Assembly (NCBI RefSeq): GCF_000025345.1
Contig: NC_013757.1
Location: forward strand, 1,550,001-1,614,000
From: Geodermatophilus obscurus DSM 43160
GTDB lineage: Bacteria; Actinomycetota; Actinomycetes; Mycobacteriales; Geodermatophilaceae
Direction: 5' to 3'
Length of the DNA: 64,000 bases
The notes beneath the pieces are model-generated. The model was given only the letters and a program-made list of their open reading frames with translations, was not told the origin of the DNA and searched no databases. Shown here in pieces: positions 33,822 through 43,042 of this stretch (position 1 is its first letter; each line of letters starts with the position of its first letter). The translations under genes were made by a program, and so were the position numbers.

Positions 33822-35357
33822 TCAGGCGGCGGTGGCGGCCTCGACGATCCGCGCCCGCACGGCGTCGACGGCGAGCTCGCGGGTGTCGATCCACCGGGCG
33901 ACGCGGCCGCCGGCCACGATGCCGACGCGGTCGCAGCACTCGGCCAGCTCCTCGGGGTCCACCGACACCACGACGACCGACGTCCCGTGCGCCGTGGCCT
34001 CGTCGAGCAGCTGGCGCACCTGCTGGCGGGCCCGCACGTCCAGGCCCCGGGTGGGCTCGTGCAGCACGACGACGTCCTGTGCCGAGGCCATCCAGCGGGC
34101 CAGCGCGAGCTTGTGCCGGTCCCCGCCGGACAGGGCCCCCACGACGGTGCGGATGCTCAGCGTCTTGACGTCGAGCCGGTGCACGGTCTTGATCACACCG
34201 CGCAGGGAGGCGATCTCGCTGCGGACGTCGGTGAGAGCGCCCCAGGGCTCCCGGGTCAGCGTCCGGGCGATGGTCTCGCCGGGGTCGACCCCGTAGGCGT
34301 CCTCGTCGGGACGGTAGGCGGGCAGCCGCAGCGCCGCCTCGTCCGCCGACGAGTCCAGCGACCGCCGCTCGCCGTGCAGCACGAGCTCGTCACTGAGCGC
34401 CGGCAGCTCCCCGGTCAGGGCGCCGGCGATCTCCTGGACGCCGGAGGAGCGGTGCCCGGTCAGCCCGACCACCTCGCCCTGGCGCAGCAGCAGGTCGACC
34501 CCCTGCACCCGGCCGGGCACCCGCAGGTTGCGGACCCGCAGCGCCACGTCCGCCTCGGAAGGGGCCGGCCGGGTCGGGGCCCGCGCCGGGACGTCGTCGC
34601 GCCCGGACCGCGCCGGGGCCGAGGCCACCCGTGGCGCGGGCAGCGATATCGGCTCACCCACGGTCTCCGCGGCCAGCCGGACCGGGTCCAGGTCCTCCGC
34701 CGGGCTGTCCAGGGCGATCACGCCGTCGCGCAGCACCAGCACGCGGTCGACCAGCGCGAGCATCTCCGGCAGCCGGTGGCTGATGTAGAGGACGCCGCGG
34801 CCCTGCCGGCTCAGCCGGCCGGCGACGGCGTGCAGTCGGGTGACCTCCACGGGCAGCAGCGCGGCCGACACCTCGTCGAGCACGACGAGCCGGGTGTCCT
34901 CGGCGAGCACCCGCGCGATCTCCACCAGGCCGTGCACGAAGTGCGGCAGCTCCCCGACGAGGGTGTCGGGGTCGACGTCGAGGGTGGCCTCGGTGAGCAG
35001 CGCCCGCGCCCGCTCGCGCAGCTCCGCCTGCGGGCGTCCGGCCTGCGGCGTGCCGCGGAAGACCGCCTGCGCGATGGTGAGCCCGGGGTCGATCTGGACG
35101 AGCTGCTCGACCACGCCGACGCCGAGGTGCCGGGCGTCGTCCGCCGACAGCGGCGCGTAGGGGTGTCCCTGCAGCGTCATCTGGCCGGCGTCGGCCGCGG
35201 TGATGCCGGCCAGGACGTCCCCGAGGGTCGACTTGCCCGCGCCGTTGCTGCCGACGAGCCCGACGATCTCGCCCTCCGCGACGCTGAAGGAGACGCCCTG
35301 CAGGACGCGCCGCGCCCCGAAGGACTTCTTCAGGCCCTCGACCTGCAGCAGCGCCAT
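33822..35357 (-). CDS. Sugar-type ABC transporter ATPase with two ABC domains
   Basis: ATG at 35357; 511 aa, the RbsA/MglA/XylG architecture. Domain 1 has Walker A GSNGAGKS and LVVLDEVSAAL in place of the usual LDEPT, with a degenerate signature (LPHFVHGLVEIARVLAE). Domain 2 has the naturally degenerate Walker A (GHRSSGVQEI) but a good signature (LSGGDRHKLALARWM) and VVLHEPTRGLDV. No permease or solute-binding protein lies beside it, so it is an orphan; its partners must be elsewhere or lost. Possible substrates are sugars or nucleosides. Confidence 0.87.
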   Translation of the reverse strand: MALLQVEGLKKSFGARRVLQGVSFSVAEGEIVGLVGSNGAGKSTLGDVLAGITAADAGQMTLQGHPYAPLSADDARHLGVGVVEQLVQIDPGLTIAQAVFRGTPQAGRPQAELRERARALLTEATLDVDPDTLVGELPHFVHGLVEIARVLAEDTRLVVLDEVSAALLPVEVTRLHAVAGRLSRQGRGVLYISHRLPEMLALVDRVLVLRDGVIALDSPAEDLDPVRLAAETVGEPISLPAPRVASAPARSGRDDVPARAPTRPAPSEADVALRVRNLRVPGRVQGVDLLLRQGEVVGLTGHRSSGVQEIAGALTGELPALSDELVLHGERRSLDSSADEAALRLPAYRPDEDAYGVDPGETIARTLTREPWGALTDVRSEIASLRGVIKTVHRLDVKTLSIRTVVGALSGGDRHKLALARWMASAQDVVVLHEPTRGLDVRARQQVRQLLDEATAHGTSVVVVSVDPEELAECCDRVGIVAGGRVARWIDTRELAVDAVRARIVEAATAA

Positions 35358-35499
35358 GGGCGGGCCGGCCTCCCCCGAACAGGATCTCGACCCCGGGGTC
35401 GGGGACCGAGCCGTCAGCGTCCCCCGCGACGCTGTGTCACCACCTGGATGCTACCCACCGCGGGGGGCGGCGCCTGTCGGGGCGGCCCCCGGAGGGTGT

Positions 35500-35645
35500 G
35501 GGTGGCCTCCCTGCAGGGTCCCGCCGGCCCGCCCCGGGCCCCAGGCCCCGTCCAGAGGCTCGCCGCGAGCCTGCGAGCGGTGAGGAGGACGGGGTCCTTC
35601 TCCTGCGAAGGGGTGGGGAGGACGGGGTCCTCCTACCAGCGGCGG
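35500..35645. repeat. Intergenic repeat-family copy (two units)
   Basis: Within the 304-bp gap 35358-35661, the sequence CCCGTCCAGAGGCTCGCCGC, GAGCCTGCGAGCGGTG and two copies of GAGGACGGGGTCCT (35581 and 35617 region) match copies at 37275, 47240 and 54600. It contains no gene. Confidence 0.6.
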
Positions 35646-35661
35646 GGGGCAGGGAGGTCCG

Positions 35662-37260
35662 TCACGCCTGCAGCCAGACCGCCGCGTCGGAGGGCAGCGC
35701 GCCGCCGCTCGTCCCGGCGCTGGCCAGCAGCACCCGCCCCTCCGGCAGCGGCACCGGAGCGCCGGAGAGGTTCAGCAGGCACACCAGCCCGCCGGGACGC
35801 CGGAACGCGAGGCACCCGCCGGGGGCAGGCACCCAGTCGAGCCCCTCCCCGGCGAAGGCGGGCGAGGTCCGCCGCAGCGCGAGCGCCGCTCGGTACAGGG
35901 ACAGCACCGAACCGGGGTCGCCGGCCTGCACCTCGGCGGTCAGCGGTCCCCAGCCCTCCGGCATCGGCAGCCACGTCCCGGCACTCGCCGAGAAGCCGTA
36001 CGAGGGCTCGGTGCCCGACCACGGCACCGGGACGCGGCAGGCGTCGCGCCCGCGCTCGGTGCGCCCGGACCGCTCCCAGATCGGGTCCTGCAGCACCTCG
36101 TCGGGCAGGTCGACGTCGGGCATGCCGAGCTCGTCGCCGTTGTAGAGGTAGGCCGCGCCGGGCAGGGCCAGCTGCAGCAGCGCCGCGGCCCGGGCCCGCC
36201 GGGTGCCCTGCTCGCCGCCGCCGTAGCGGGTGACGTGCCGCGGGCGGTCGTGGTTGGACAGCACCCAGCAGGCCGGCGCCGGCGTGCCGGCCACGGTGGC
36301 CAGCGAGTGGACGACGGCGTCGCGCAGCTCCTCGACGTCCCAGCCGGCGGTCAGCAGCTTGAAGTTGAAGGCCAGCTGCAGTTCGTCCGGGCGCAGGTAC
36401 TGCGCCAGCCGGTCGTCGTCGGAGACCCAGACCTCACCGACGGCCATGGTCCCGGGGTACCGGTCGAGGACGGCGCGGACCCGCCGGTGCACGTCGTGCA
36501 CTTCGTCGTTGTCGAACCGGTGGTCGCCGGGGCCGTGGTCGTCGAGCAGGCCGGTGTCCTCCATCGGCTCCATGTCCGGCAGGTCCGCCGGCTTGGCCAT
36601 GCCGTGCGCGACGTCGATGCGGAAGCCGTCGACCCCGCGGTCGAGCCAGAACCGCATCGTGGTCTCGAGGTCGGCGAGCACCTCGGGGGAGGTGAAGTCC
36701 AGGTCGGGCTGCTCGGGCGCGAAGACGTGCAGGTACCACTGGCCGTCGTCGACCCGGGTCCAGGCCGGTCCGCCGAAGACCGAGGGCCAGTTGTTCGGCG
36801 GCTCGGCGCCGTCGGGGCCGCGGCCGTCGCGGAACAGGTAGCGGGCCCGCTCCGGCGACCCGGGGCCGGCGGCCAGTGCGGCCCGGAACCAGGCGTGCCG
36901 GTCGGAGGTGTGGTTGGGCACCAGGTCGACGGTCACCCGGATGCCGAGCGCGTGCGCCTCGCCCAGCAGCGCGTCGAACTCGGCGAGGTCGCCGAAGACC
37001 GGCTCCACGTCGCGCGGGTCGGCGACGTCGTAGCCGTGGTCGGCCATGGGCGAGGGGTAGAACGGCGTGATCCACAGCGCGTCGACGCCGAGCGTGGCCA
37101 GGTGCGGCAGCCGGGCGCGGATGCCGGCCAGGTCGCCGACGCCGTCACCGTTCCCGTCGGCGAAGCTGCGGATGTAGACCTGGTAGAAGACCGCGTCGCG
37201 CCACCAGTCGACGTCCGTGCGGCGGAACCGGGCTGCAGGGGGTCCTTCTACCGGGCTCAC
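35662..37260 (-). CDS. aglA: Glycoside hydrolase family 13 alpha-glucosidase
   Basis: GTG at 37260 (MSPVEGPPAARF); 532 aa. It is an oligo-1,6-glucosidase/alpha-glucosidase type of GH13: WWRDAVFYQVYIRSFADGNG with the DGNGDGVGDL loop, VDLVPNHTSDRH, nucleophile Asp in DGFRIDVAHG, acid/base Glu in AVGEVWV, and SNHDRPR with the third Asp. A C-terminal beta domain follows. No signal peptide, so cytosolic hydrolysis of malto- or isomalto-oligosaccharides is likely. It adjoins glbO as in M. tuberculosis (Rv2470-Rv2471, from memory). Confidence 0.92.
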   Translation of the reverse strand: MSPVEGPPAARFRRTDVDWWRDAVFYQVYIRSFADGNGDGVGDLAGIRARLPHLATLGVDALWITPFYPSPMADHGYDVADPRDVEPVFGDLAEFDALLGEAHALGIRVTVDLVPNHTSDRHAWFRAALAAGPGSPERARYLFRDGRGPDGAEPPNNWPSVFGGPAWTRVDDGQWYLHVFAPEQPDLDFTSPEVLADLETTMRFWLDRGVDGFRIDVAHGMAKPADLPDMEPMEDTGLLDDHGPGDHRFDNDEVHDVHRRVRAVLDRYPGTMAVGEVWVSDDDRLAQYLRPDELQLAFNFKLLTAGWDVEELRDAVVHSLATVAGTPAPACWVLSNHDRPRHVTRYGGGEQGTRRARAAALLQLALPGAAYLYNGDELGMPDVDLPDEVLQDPIWERSGRTERGRDACRVPVPWSGTEPSYGFSASAGTWLPMPEGWGPLTAEVQAGDPGSVLSLYRAALALRRTSPAFAGEGLDWVPAPGGCLAFRRPGGLVCLLNLSGAPVPLPEGRVLLASAGTSGGALPSDAAVWLQA

Positions 37261-37308
37261 CGGTCTCCTCGGGGTGGGGTGTGCGGGTGGTGAGGAGGAC
37301 GGGGTCCT

Positions 37309-37698
37309 TCAGCGGTTCTGCATGCTGTGCGCGGCCATCTCCATGTACCCCCACAGCCTCGCGTCCTGCTCGGGGGTCAGTTCCAGGGAGTCGACGGCGT
37401 CGCGCATGTGGCGCAGCCACGCGTCGCGCTCGGCGGGACCGATGGCGAAGGGCGCGTGGCGCATGCGCAGCCGTGGGTGACCGCGCGCGTCGGAGTAGGT
37501 GGTCGGGCCACCCCAGTACTGCTCGAGGAAGGTGCGCAGCCGGGCCTCGGCGCCCGCCCAGTCGTCCTGCGGGTACAGCGGAGCGAGCAGCGGGTCGGTG
37601 CGCACGCCGGCGTAGAAGCGGGTCACGAGCCGGGAGAAGGTGGATGCGCCGCCGACCTCCTCGTAGAAGGTCCGCGCCGACGGCAGGGATCGGCTCAT
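37309..37698 (-). CDS. glbO: Group II truncated hemoglobin GlbO
   Basis: ATG at 37698 overlaps the MFS stop by 4 nt (ATGA); 129 aa. TrHbII landmarks: [60 protein letters not shown], proximal His in [11 protein letters not shown], and the conserved Trp in DAWLRHM. It binds oxygen/NO and probably protects against reactive species. Confidence 0.95.
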   Translation of the reverse strand: MSRSLPSARTFYEEVGGASTFSRLVTRFYAGVRTDPLLAPLYPQDDWAGAEARLRTFLEQYWGGPTTYSDARGHPRLRMRHAPFAIGPAERDAWLRHMRDAVDSLELTPEQDARLWGYMEMAAHSMQNR

Positions 37699-39011
37699 GC
37701 CCTCGATCGTCCCGCAGCGGGCGAGGCCGGTGCCACGTGACCCTGGGTACGCACGTAGCTCACGAGCGGCGGGAGGACGGCCAGCAGCCCCACCCCGCCG
37801 GCCAGGGCCACCACGCCGCCGGGCGCGATCCCCTCGGCCGCGGCACCGGCGGCGAGCACGCCGATGCCCTGCACGCCGTACAGCCCGCTGACCGCGACCC
37901 CGAAGGCGCGGCCCCGGTAGGCCTGCGGCACGGCCTGCACGAAGGCGACGTTGAGCGGGATCGTCCAGGCCGCTCCCAGCCCGGCGACGAACATCAGCGC
38001 GACGACGGTCGCGTAGGCGCCCTGGCCCGGAGCCCCCCACACGGTGACCAGCCCGGCCACCAGGATCGGGGCCAGCGACAGGACGACGAGGTGCGGCACC
38101 AGCTGCTCGCGGCGCTGCTGGGTGAGCCCGCGGGCGACGAGCAGCCCGCCCACGGTGACCCCGGCGGGGTTGGCCGCGAGCAGGACGCCGATCTGGGTCG
38201 CGCCCTGGCCGAGCTGCTCGACCAGCGGTGCGGCGATGCCCTCCGGGGCGTTGGCGAAGAGGGTGCCCACCCAGGTGACGGAGATGATCGCGCGCAGCCT
38301 GGGCGTCCGGCCGATCAGCCGCAGCCCCTCGGCGGCGTCCCGCCACATCGAGCGGGGGCCCTCGGCCTCGCCGCCGTCGTCCGGGGCCGGGCGGCGCTGC
38401 AGCCGGGCCCACAGCCAGACGGCGGAGACGGCGAAGGTGGCCGCGTCGAGCAGCAGCGCCGCCGACGGGTCGAGCACGGCGACCAGCGTGCCGCCCAGCA
38501 CGAACCCGAGGACCTGGGCCACCTGGGAGCCGACGTTGGTCAGGGACGTCGCCAGCGCGTACCGGTCCCCGTCGAGGACGTCGGCCATGAGCGCCGACCG
38601 GGCGGACTCGAACGGCGGTCCGCACACCGCCACGACGAACAGCAGGCCCAGCAGCACCGGCAGCGGCGTCCCGGGGACCGCCATGAGGGCGACCAGCAGG
38701 GCCCGCGCGGTGTCGCTGGCGATGAGCACCCGGTGCCGGGGGAGCCGGTCGGCGAGGGTGGACAGCAGCGGCCCGCCCAGCAGCCACGGCAGGTAGCTGA
38801 TCGCGAAGGTCACCGCCGACAGCAGCGGCGAGTCGGTGCGCTGGTAGACCAGCACGGTCAGCGCGACGCGGGCCAGCTCGTCACCGATGGTCGACAGCAG
38901 GTAGGTGCCGAACAGCGGCCGGAACTCGCGGACGGCGAACAGCCCGCGGAAGGTCGCCGGGCGGGGGGCTGCGCCGGCCGGGCTGCCGCCGGCCGGCGCG
39001 CTGCCGCTCAG
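37695..39011 (-). CDS. MFS transporter (EntS/multidrug-type)
   Basis: About 12 membrane helices, with [20 protein letters not shown] at the N-terminus and the A-like motif [11 protein letters not shown] after helix 2. The start is unclear. The frame is open far upstream, but that part lies inside mscS, and no ATG or GTG exists between the mscS stop and the first helix. A CTG at 39011 overlaps the mscS stop (CTGA). Taken from there it is 438 aa. Its end overlaps glbO. It resembles exporters of the enterobactin/macrolide type; substrate unknown. Confidence 0.85.
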   Translation of the reverse strand: MSGSAPAGGSPAGAAPRPATFRGLFAVREFRPLFGTYLLSTIGDELARVALTVLVYQRTDSPLLSAVTFAISYLPWLLGGPLLSTLADRLPRHRVLIASDTARALLVALMAVPGTPLPVLLGLLFVVAVCGPPFESARSALMADVLDGDRYALATSLTNVGSQVAQVLGFVLGGTLVAVLDPSAALLLDAATFAVSAVWLWARLQRRPAPDDGGEAEGPRSMWRDAAEGLRLIGRTPRLRAIISVTWVGTLFANAPEGIAAPLVEQLGQGATQIGVLLAANPAGVTVGGLLVARGLTQQRREQLVPHLVVLSLAPILVAGLVTVWGAPGQGAYATVVALMFVAGLGAAWTIPLNVAFVQAVPQAYRGRAFGVAVSGLYGVQGIGVLAAGAAAEGIAPGGVVALAGGVGLLAVLPPLVSYVRTQGHVAPASPAAGRSRA

Positions 39012-40021
39012 CGGGCCCCCGCCGGAGCGCCGGCCGCGGACAGCAGCGGCAGGGGCGTGCGGATGCCCTCGGCGACGAACCGCTCCTTGAGCCGCATGCG
39101 CAGCTCGCGGCCGACCCGCCACTGGTCGGCGTTGGTGGTGCGGACCTGCAGGCGCATGAACACGCCCTCGGAGGTGATCTGCTCGACCCCGAGGGACTCC
39201 GGCTCGGACAGCAGAACCCCGACCCACTCGTCCTCGGCGTACAGCGCGTCGGCCACCTCCTGCATCACCGCCCGGCAGCGCTCGAGGTCGGTGTCGTGGG
39301 CGACCGGCATGTCGATGACCACCTGGGCGTAGCCCTGGCTCTTGTTGCCGACCCGCAGGATCTCGCCGTTGCGGGCGTACCAGACCACGCCGTTGACGTC
39401 GCGCACGCGGGTGATCCGCAGGCCGACCGCCTCCACCGTGCCGCTGGCCTCGCCGAGGTCGACGACGTCACCGACGCCGTACTGGTCCTCGAGGATGATC
39501 CCGATCCCGGCGATGAAGTCCTTGACCAGGTTCTGCGCGCCGAAGCCCAGCGCGACGCCGACCACCCCGGCGCTGGCCAGGATCGGCGCCAGGTTGATGC
39601 CCAGCTCGCCGAGCACCAGCACCACCGCGATGCCCAGCACCACGATCGAGGCGCAGCTGCGCAGCACCGACCCGATGGCCTCGGCCCGCTGGGTGCGCCG
39701 GGCGGCGACCTGGTCCGCGCCGTCCCCCACGGCGGCGGCGCGCAGCCGGCGGGCCCGCAGGATCGAGGGGACCGGGCTGCCGGTGGTGTGGTCGGTCAGC
39801 CGGCGGATCGCCCGGTGTGCCAGGTACCGCACCAGGACGGCGACGACGACGATCAGCAGGATCCGCGCCGGCGTGGCGATCAGCGTCTGGGCGTTCTCCG
39901 CCAGCCAGTCGGTCCCCGACCAGTCGTAGACCTGCTGGCAGAGCCAGTAGTCGGCGCAGTCGGGCATGGAGCCGGTGCCGCCGTCTGCGGCGGCGATCAC
40001 GGACGGTGAAGCAGTCATCAC
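39008..40021 (-). CDS. mscS: MscS family mechanosensitive channel
   Basis: GTG at 40021 or ATG at 40018; 337 aa. Membrane helices at about 45-65 and 120-145 precede the pore helix (PILASAGVVGVALGFGAQNL), the VKDFIAGIGIILEDQYGVGD signature and the MscS beta domain (VVDLGEASGTVEAVGLRITR, VVWYARNGEILRVGNKSQGY). The channel opens under membrane tension to relieve osmotic shock. Confidence 0.94.
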   Translation of the reverse strand: MMTASPSVIAAADGGTGSMPDCADYWLCQQVYDWSGTDWLAENAQTLIATPARILLIVVVAVLVRYLAHRAIRRLTDHTTGSPVPSILRARRLRAAAVGDGADQVAARRTQRAEAIGSVLRSCASIVVLGIAVVLVLGELGINLAPILASAGVVGVALGFGAQNLVKDFIAGIGIILEDQYGVGDVVDLGEASGTVEAVGLRITRVRDVNGVVWYARNGEILRVGNKSQGYAQVVIDMPVAHDTDLERCRAVMQEVADALYAEDEWVGVLLSEPESLGVEQITSEGVFMRLQVRTTNADQWRVGRELRMRLKERFVAEGIRTPLPLLSAAGAPAGAR

Positions 40022-40088
40022 GCCGATACTCTCAGGTGCGGGAAGGCAACCCCAGGTGCGCGCGCGTGGCGCGGCACACGGATCCGGG

Positions 40089-42158
40089 TCAGCCGGTCAG
40101 GCCGGTGTGCGCGGCGAGGAAGGCCAGCTGGTCGGCGGCCAGGCCGACGGTCCGGCTGACCGCCCGGGCGCCGTGCCCCACGGAGGTCTCCCGCCGCAGC
40201 AGGACCGGGGCGTCGGACGACGTCGCGTGCTGCAGCGCCGCGGCCAGCTTGCGCGCGTGCAGCGGGTCGACCCGGGTGTCGGACTCGAAGGTCGTGAACA
40301 GCACCGCCGGGTAGGCCGTGCCGTCCACCACGCGGTGGTACGGCGAGTAGCCCAGCAGCCAGCCCAGCTCGGTGGGGTCCTCCGCGGTGCCGTACTCGTC
40401 GTTCCAGGTGCGGCCCAGGCCGAAGCGCTCGTAGCGGACCATGTCCAGCAGCGGCGCGCTGCAGACGACGGCGGCGGCGAGGCCGGGGCGCTGGGTGAGC
40501 GCCGCGCCCACCAGCAGGCCGCCGTTGGAGCCGCCCATCACCGCCAGCTGCGGGTGCGTCGTCCACCCCTCGGCGACCAGGTGCTCCCCGGCGGCGGCGA
40601 AGTCGTCGAAGACGTTCTGCTTGCGCTCCCGCATGCCCGCGCGGTGCCACTCCTCGCCGTGCTCGGAGCCGCCGCGCAGGTTGGCCACCGCCCACACGCC
40701 GCCGGCCTCGACCCAGGCCAGCGCCTGCGCCGAGTACCCCGGGGTGAGGGCGACGTTGAAGCCGCCGTACCCGTACAGCACGGTGGGGCGCGGCCGGTCC
40801 GGTGCCCCGGTCCGCGAGACCACGAAGAGGTGCACCGGCGTCCCGTCGGCGGAGGTCGCGTGGGTCTCGACGACCCGGACCTCCGGGACGTCCCCGGCGA
40901 CCGGCGCCTGCTCCCAGATCTCCAGCCGTGCGGGCTCGGCGGCGTCCCAGCGCAGCACCGACGGCGGGGTCGAGTGGTCGGTGAAGCCGACCCACGCGGT
41001 GCTCCCGCCCTCCGGTGGCGCGCTGACCCCGGACACGCTGCCGGCGCGCAGGGCGGTCACCTCGGCCTGCCGCCCGGACCCGTCGGCGGCCCAGACCGAC
41101 AGCCGGTCGGTGGCGTCCACCGAGTGCACGGCGAGCACCTGCAGGCCGCCGTCCGGGCCGTCGACGAGGGCCACGTCGGTGAGCACGCCGTCGTCGGACT
41201 GCGGGACGACGTCGCGCCAGGCCTCCGGTGCCCAGGTGGCCGGGTCGGCCGGGTCGGCCACGGCGAGCCGCCAGCGCGGGGTGCCGCGGTCGCTCATCAG
41301 CCACAGCCGGCCGTCGCGGGCCACCCAGGCCGCGGTCTGCGCGTCGACGCCGACCTGGAGCTCTCGCAGGGCGCCGTCCCGAGCGAGGTCGGCCAGCCAG
41401 ACGTCGTCGCGCGGCGCGGTGCCCACGGAGGCGGAGACGACGAGCCAGCGGCCGTCGCGGCTGGTGCGGGCGCCGAAGTAGGTGGCCGGGTCGCTGCCCT
41501 CGCCGTGCACCAGGACGTCGCCGTCGGCGTCGGTGCCCACCCGGTGGCGCCAGACCCGCCGGTGGAACTGCTCCTCGTCAGCGGGCACCAGCTCCGGCGC
41601 CAGGCGGCGGACGTAGAACAGCTCCTCGCCGCCGGGCAGCCAGGCGACGGGGGAGTAGCGGCAGCGGTCGATCGGCCCGTCGAGCTGCTCGCCGGTGGCG
41701 ACGTCGAGCACGTACAGCCGCGACTCCTCGTCGCCGCCGGTGGAGAGCTGGTAGGCCAGCCGGTCGCCCTCCCAGGACGGCGACCAGGCGTCCAGCGTCG
41801 TGGTGCCCGCGGGGTCGACCGCCATCGGGTCGAGCAGCACCCGCTCGGTGCCGTCGGCCTCGCGCACCCGCAGCACCGCGTGCTCCTGGCCGGGGTCGCG
41901 CCGGGTGGAGAAGGCCCGGCCGGCACGCCACACCGGGACACCGACGGCGCCGGCGTGGACCAGTTCGGCCAGCCGCGCGGCGAAGCGGTCGCGCAGCGGC
42001 AGGGCGGCCATCGCCTCCCCGGTCAGCTCGTCCTGGGCCGTGGTCCAGGACGCCGTCCGCGGGTCGGCCGGGTCCTCCAGCCAGCGGTAGGGGTCGGCGA
42101 CGACGTGTCCGTGCAGGTGCTCGACCAGGTCGAGCCGGGGGGCCTCGGGGTAGCGCAC
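40089..42158 (-). CDS. Prolyl oligopeptidase family (S9A) serine peptidase
   Basis: I chose GTG at 42158 (VRYPEAPRLD); GTG at 42167 is nearly equivalent. 689 aa, no signal peptide. N-terminal part: HGHVVADPYRWLEDPADPRT, then a seven-bladed propeller region. The catalytic domain has VLYGYGGFNVALTPGYS, NLRGGSEHGEEWHRAG, nucleophile Ser in GGSNGG, Asp in SDTRVDPLHARK and His in SVGHGARA. It cleaves short proline-containing peptides, probably in the cytosol. Confidence 0.93.
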   Translation of the reverse strand: MRYPEAPRLDLVEHLHGHVVADPYRWLEDPADPRTASWTTAQDELTGEAMAALPLRDRFAARLAELVHAGAVGVPVWRAGRAFSTRRDPGQEHAVLRVREADGTERVLLDPMAVDPAGTTTLDAWSPSWEGDRLAYQLSTGGDEESRLYVLDVATGEQLDGPIDRCRYSPVAWLPGGEELFYVRRLAPELVPADEEQFHRRVWRHRVGTDADGDVLVHGEGSDPATYFGARTSRDGRWLVVSASVGTAPRDDVWLADLARDGALRELQVGVDAQTAAWVARDGRLWLMSDRGTPRWRLAVADPADPATWAPEAWRDVVPQSDDGVLTDVALVDGPDGGLQVLAVHSVDATDRLSVWAADGSGRQAEVTALRAGSVSGVSAPPEGGSTAWVGFTDHSTPPSVLRWDAAEPARLEIWEQAPVAGDVPEVRVVETHATSADGTPVHLFVVSRTGAPDRPRPTVLYGYGGFNVALTPGYSAQALAWVEAGGVWAVANLRGGSEHGEEWHRAGMRERKQNVFDDFAAAGEHLVAEGWTTHPQLAVMGGSNGGLLVGAALTQRPGLAAAVVCSAPLLDMVRYERFGLGRTWNDEYGTAEDPTELGWLLGYSPYHRVVDGTAYPAVLFTTFESDTRVDPLHARKLAAALQHATSSDAPVLLRRETSVGHGARAVSRTVGLAADQLAFLAAHTGLTG

Positions 42159-42372
42159 CCGGCCCACGGTAGTGACGGCCGGAGAGGCTCCCGGAGCCCG
42201 CCAGAGGCATCCCGGGAGCGCGGGAGCGGGTTCGCAGGTCAGAATGGGGCGCCCACGGGTCGCACTGCACCCGGCGCGCGGCCCCGGGCGCCGGAGGTGC
42301 CCCGTGCCGCGTACTGCGTCCGGGTCGTCCGCAGGCCATCCAGGTCCGCGGCGCGACCACCACTCCCACCCG

Positions 42373-42909
42373 ATGACACCTGTCCCGGCGCGGTCCACCG
42401 CCGCCGCGACGCTGTTGCTCAACGCCACCTTCGAGCCGCTGTGCGTCGTCTCCAGCCGCCGCGCGATCGTGCTCGTGCTCGCCGACAAGGCGGTCTCGGT
42501 GCACAACGCGCCCGAGGAGGTGCACGCCGAGACGGTGGTCCTGCCCGTTCCGGTGGTGGTGCGCCTGACCCGCTACGTCCGCGTGCCCTATCCGGCGCAG
42601 GTGCCGCTCTCCCGGCGGGCGGTGTTCCACCGCGACGCCTCGACCTGCGTCTACTGCGGGAGCTCGGCCACGAGCATCGACCACGTCGTCCCGCGCAGCC
42701 GCGGCGGCACGCACACCTGGGACAACGTCGTGGCGGCCTGCCGGCGGTGCAACCACACCAAGGCCGACCGGTCGCTGGCCGAGCTCGGCTGGAAGCTGCC
42801 GCACCCGCCGCGGACCCCCAGCGGCGCGGCCTGGCGGCTGCTCGGCGCGCGCACCGTCGACCCGCGCTGGCGGGAGTGGCTGGGCATGCCGGAGAGCGTG
42901 TCGGCGTGA
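42373..42909 (+). CDS. HNH endonuclease family protein
   Basis: ATG at 42373 (MTPVPARST); 178 aa. The N-terminal region (LLLNATFEPLCVVSSRRAIV) and the HNH core CVYCGSSATSIDHVVPRSRG with CRRCNHTK match the Rv2469c-type actinobacterial HNH proteins. Function is unproven; the family is chromosomal and conserved rather than element-borne. Confidence 0.93.
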   Translation: MTPVPARSTAAATLLLNATFEPLCVVSSRRAIVLVLADKAVSVHNAPEEVHAETVVLPVPVVVRLTRYVRVPYPAQVPLSRRAVFHRDASTCVYCGSSATSIDHVVPRSRGGTHTWDNVVAACRRCNHTKADRSLAELGWKLPHPPRTPSGAAWRLLGARTVDPRWREWLGMPESVSA

Positions 42910-42910
42910 G

Positions 42911-43040
42911 AGAGGACCCCTCGAAGGACCCCCTGCCCCCCTTCAGGGACCCCCCTGCCCCCCGCCACTCGCAGCCTCGCGGCGGGACCCTGCAGGGGGG
43001 CCGGTCGAGGCTCGCGGCGGGGCCCTGCAGGGGGCCGGGG
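42911..43040. repeat. Intergenic repeat-family copy (complex)
   Basis: Starts at the HNH stop. It contains GAGGACCCCTCGAAGGACCC, CGCCACTCGCAGCCTCGCGG and two GGCGGG(A/G)CCCTGCAGGGGG units. It can form several GC-rich hairpins and probably ends HNH transcription. The next gene starts 3 bp later. Confidence 0.6.
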
Positions 43041-43042
43041 CG

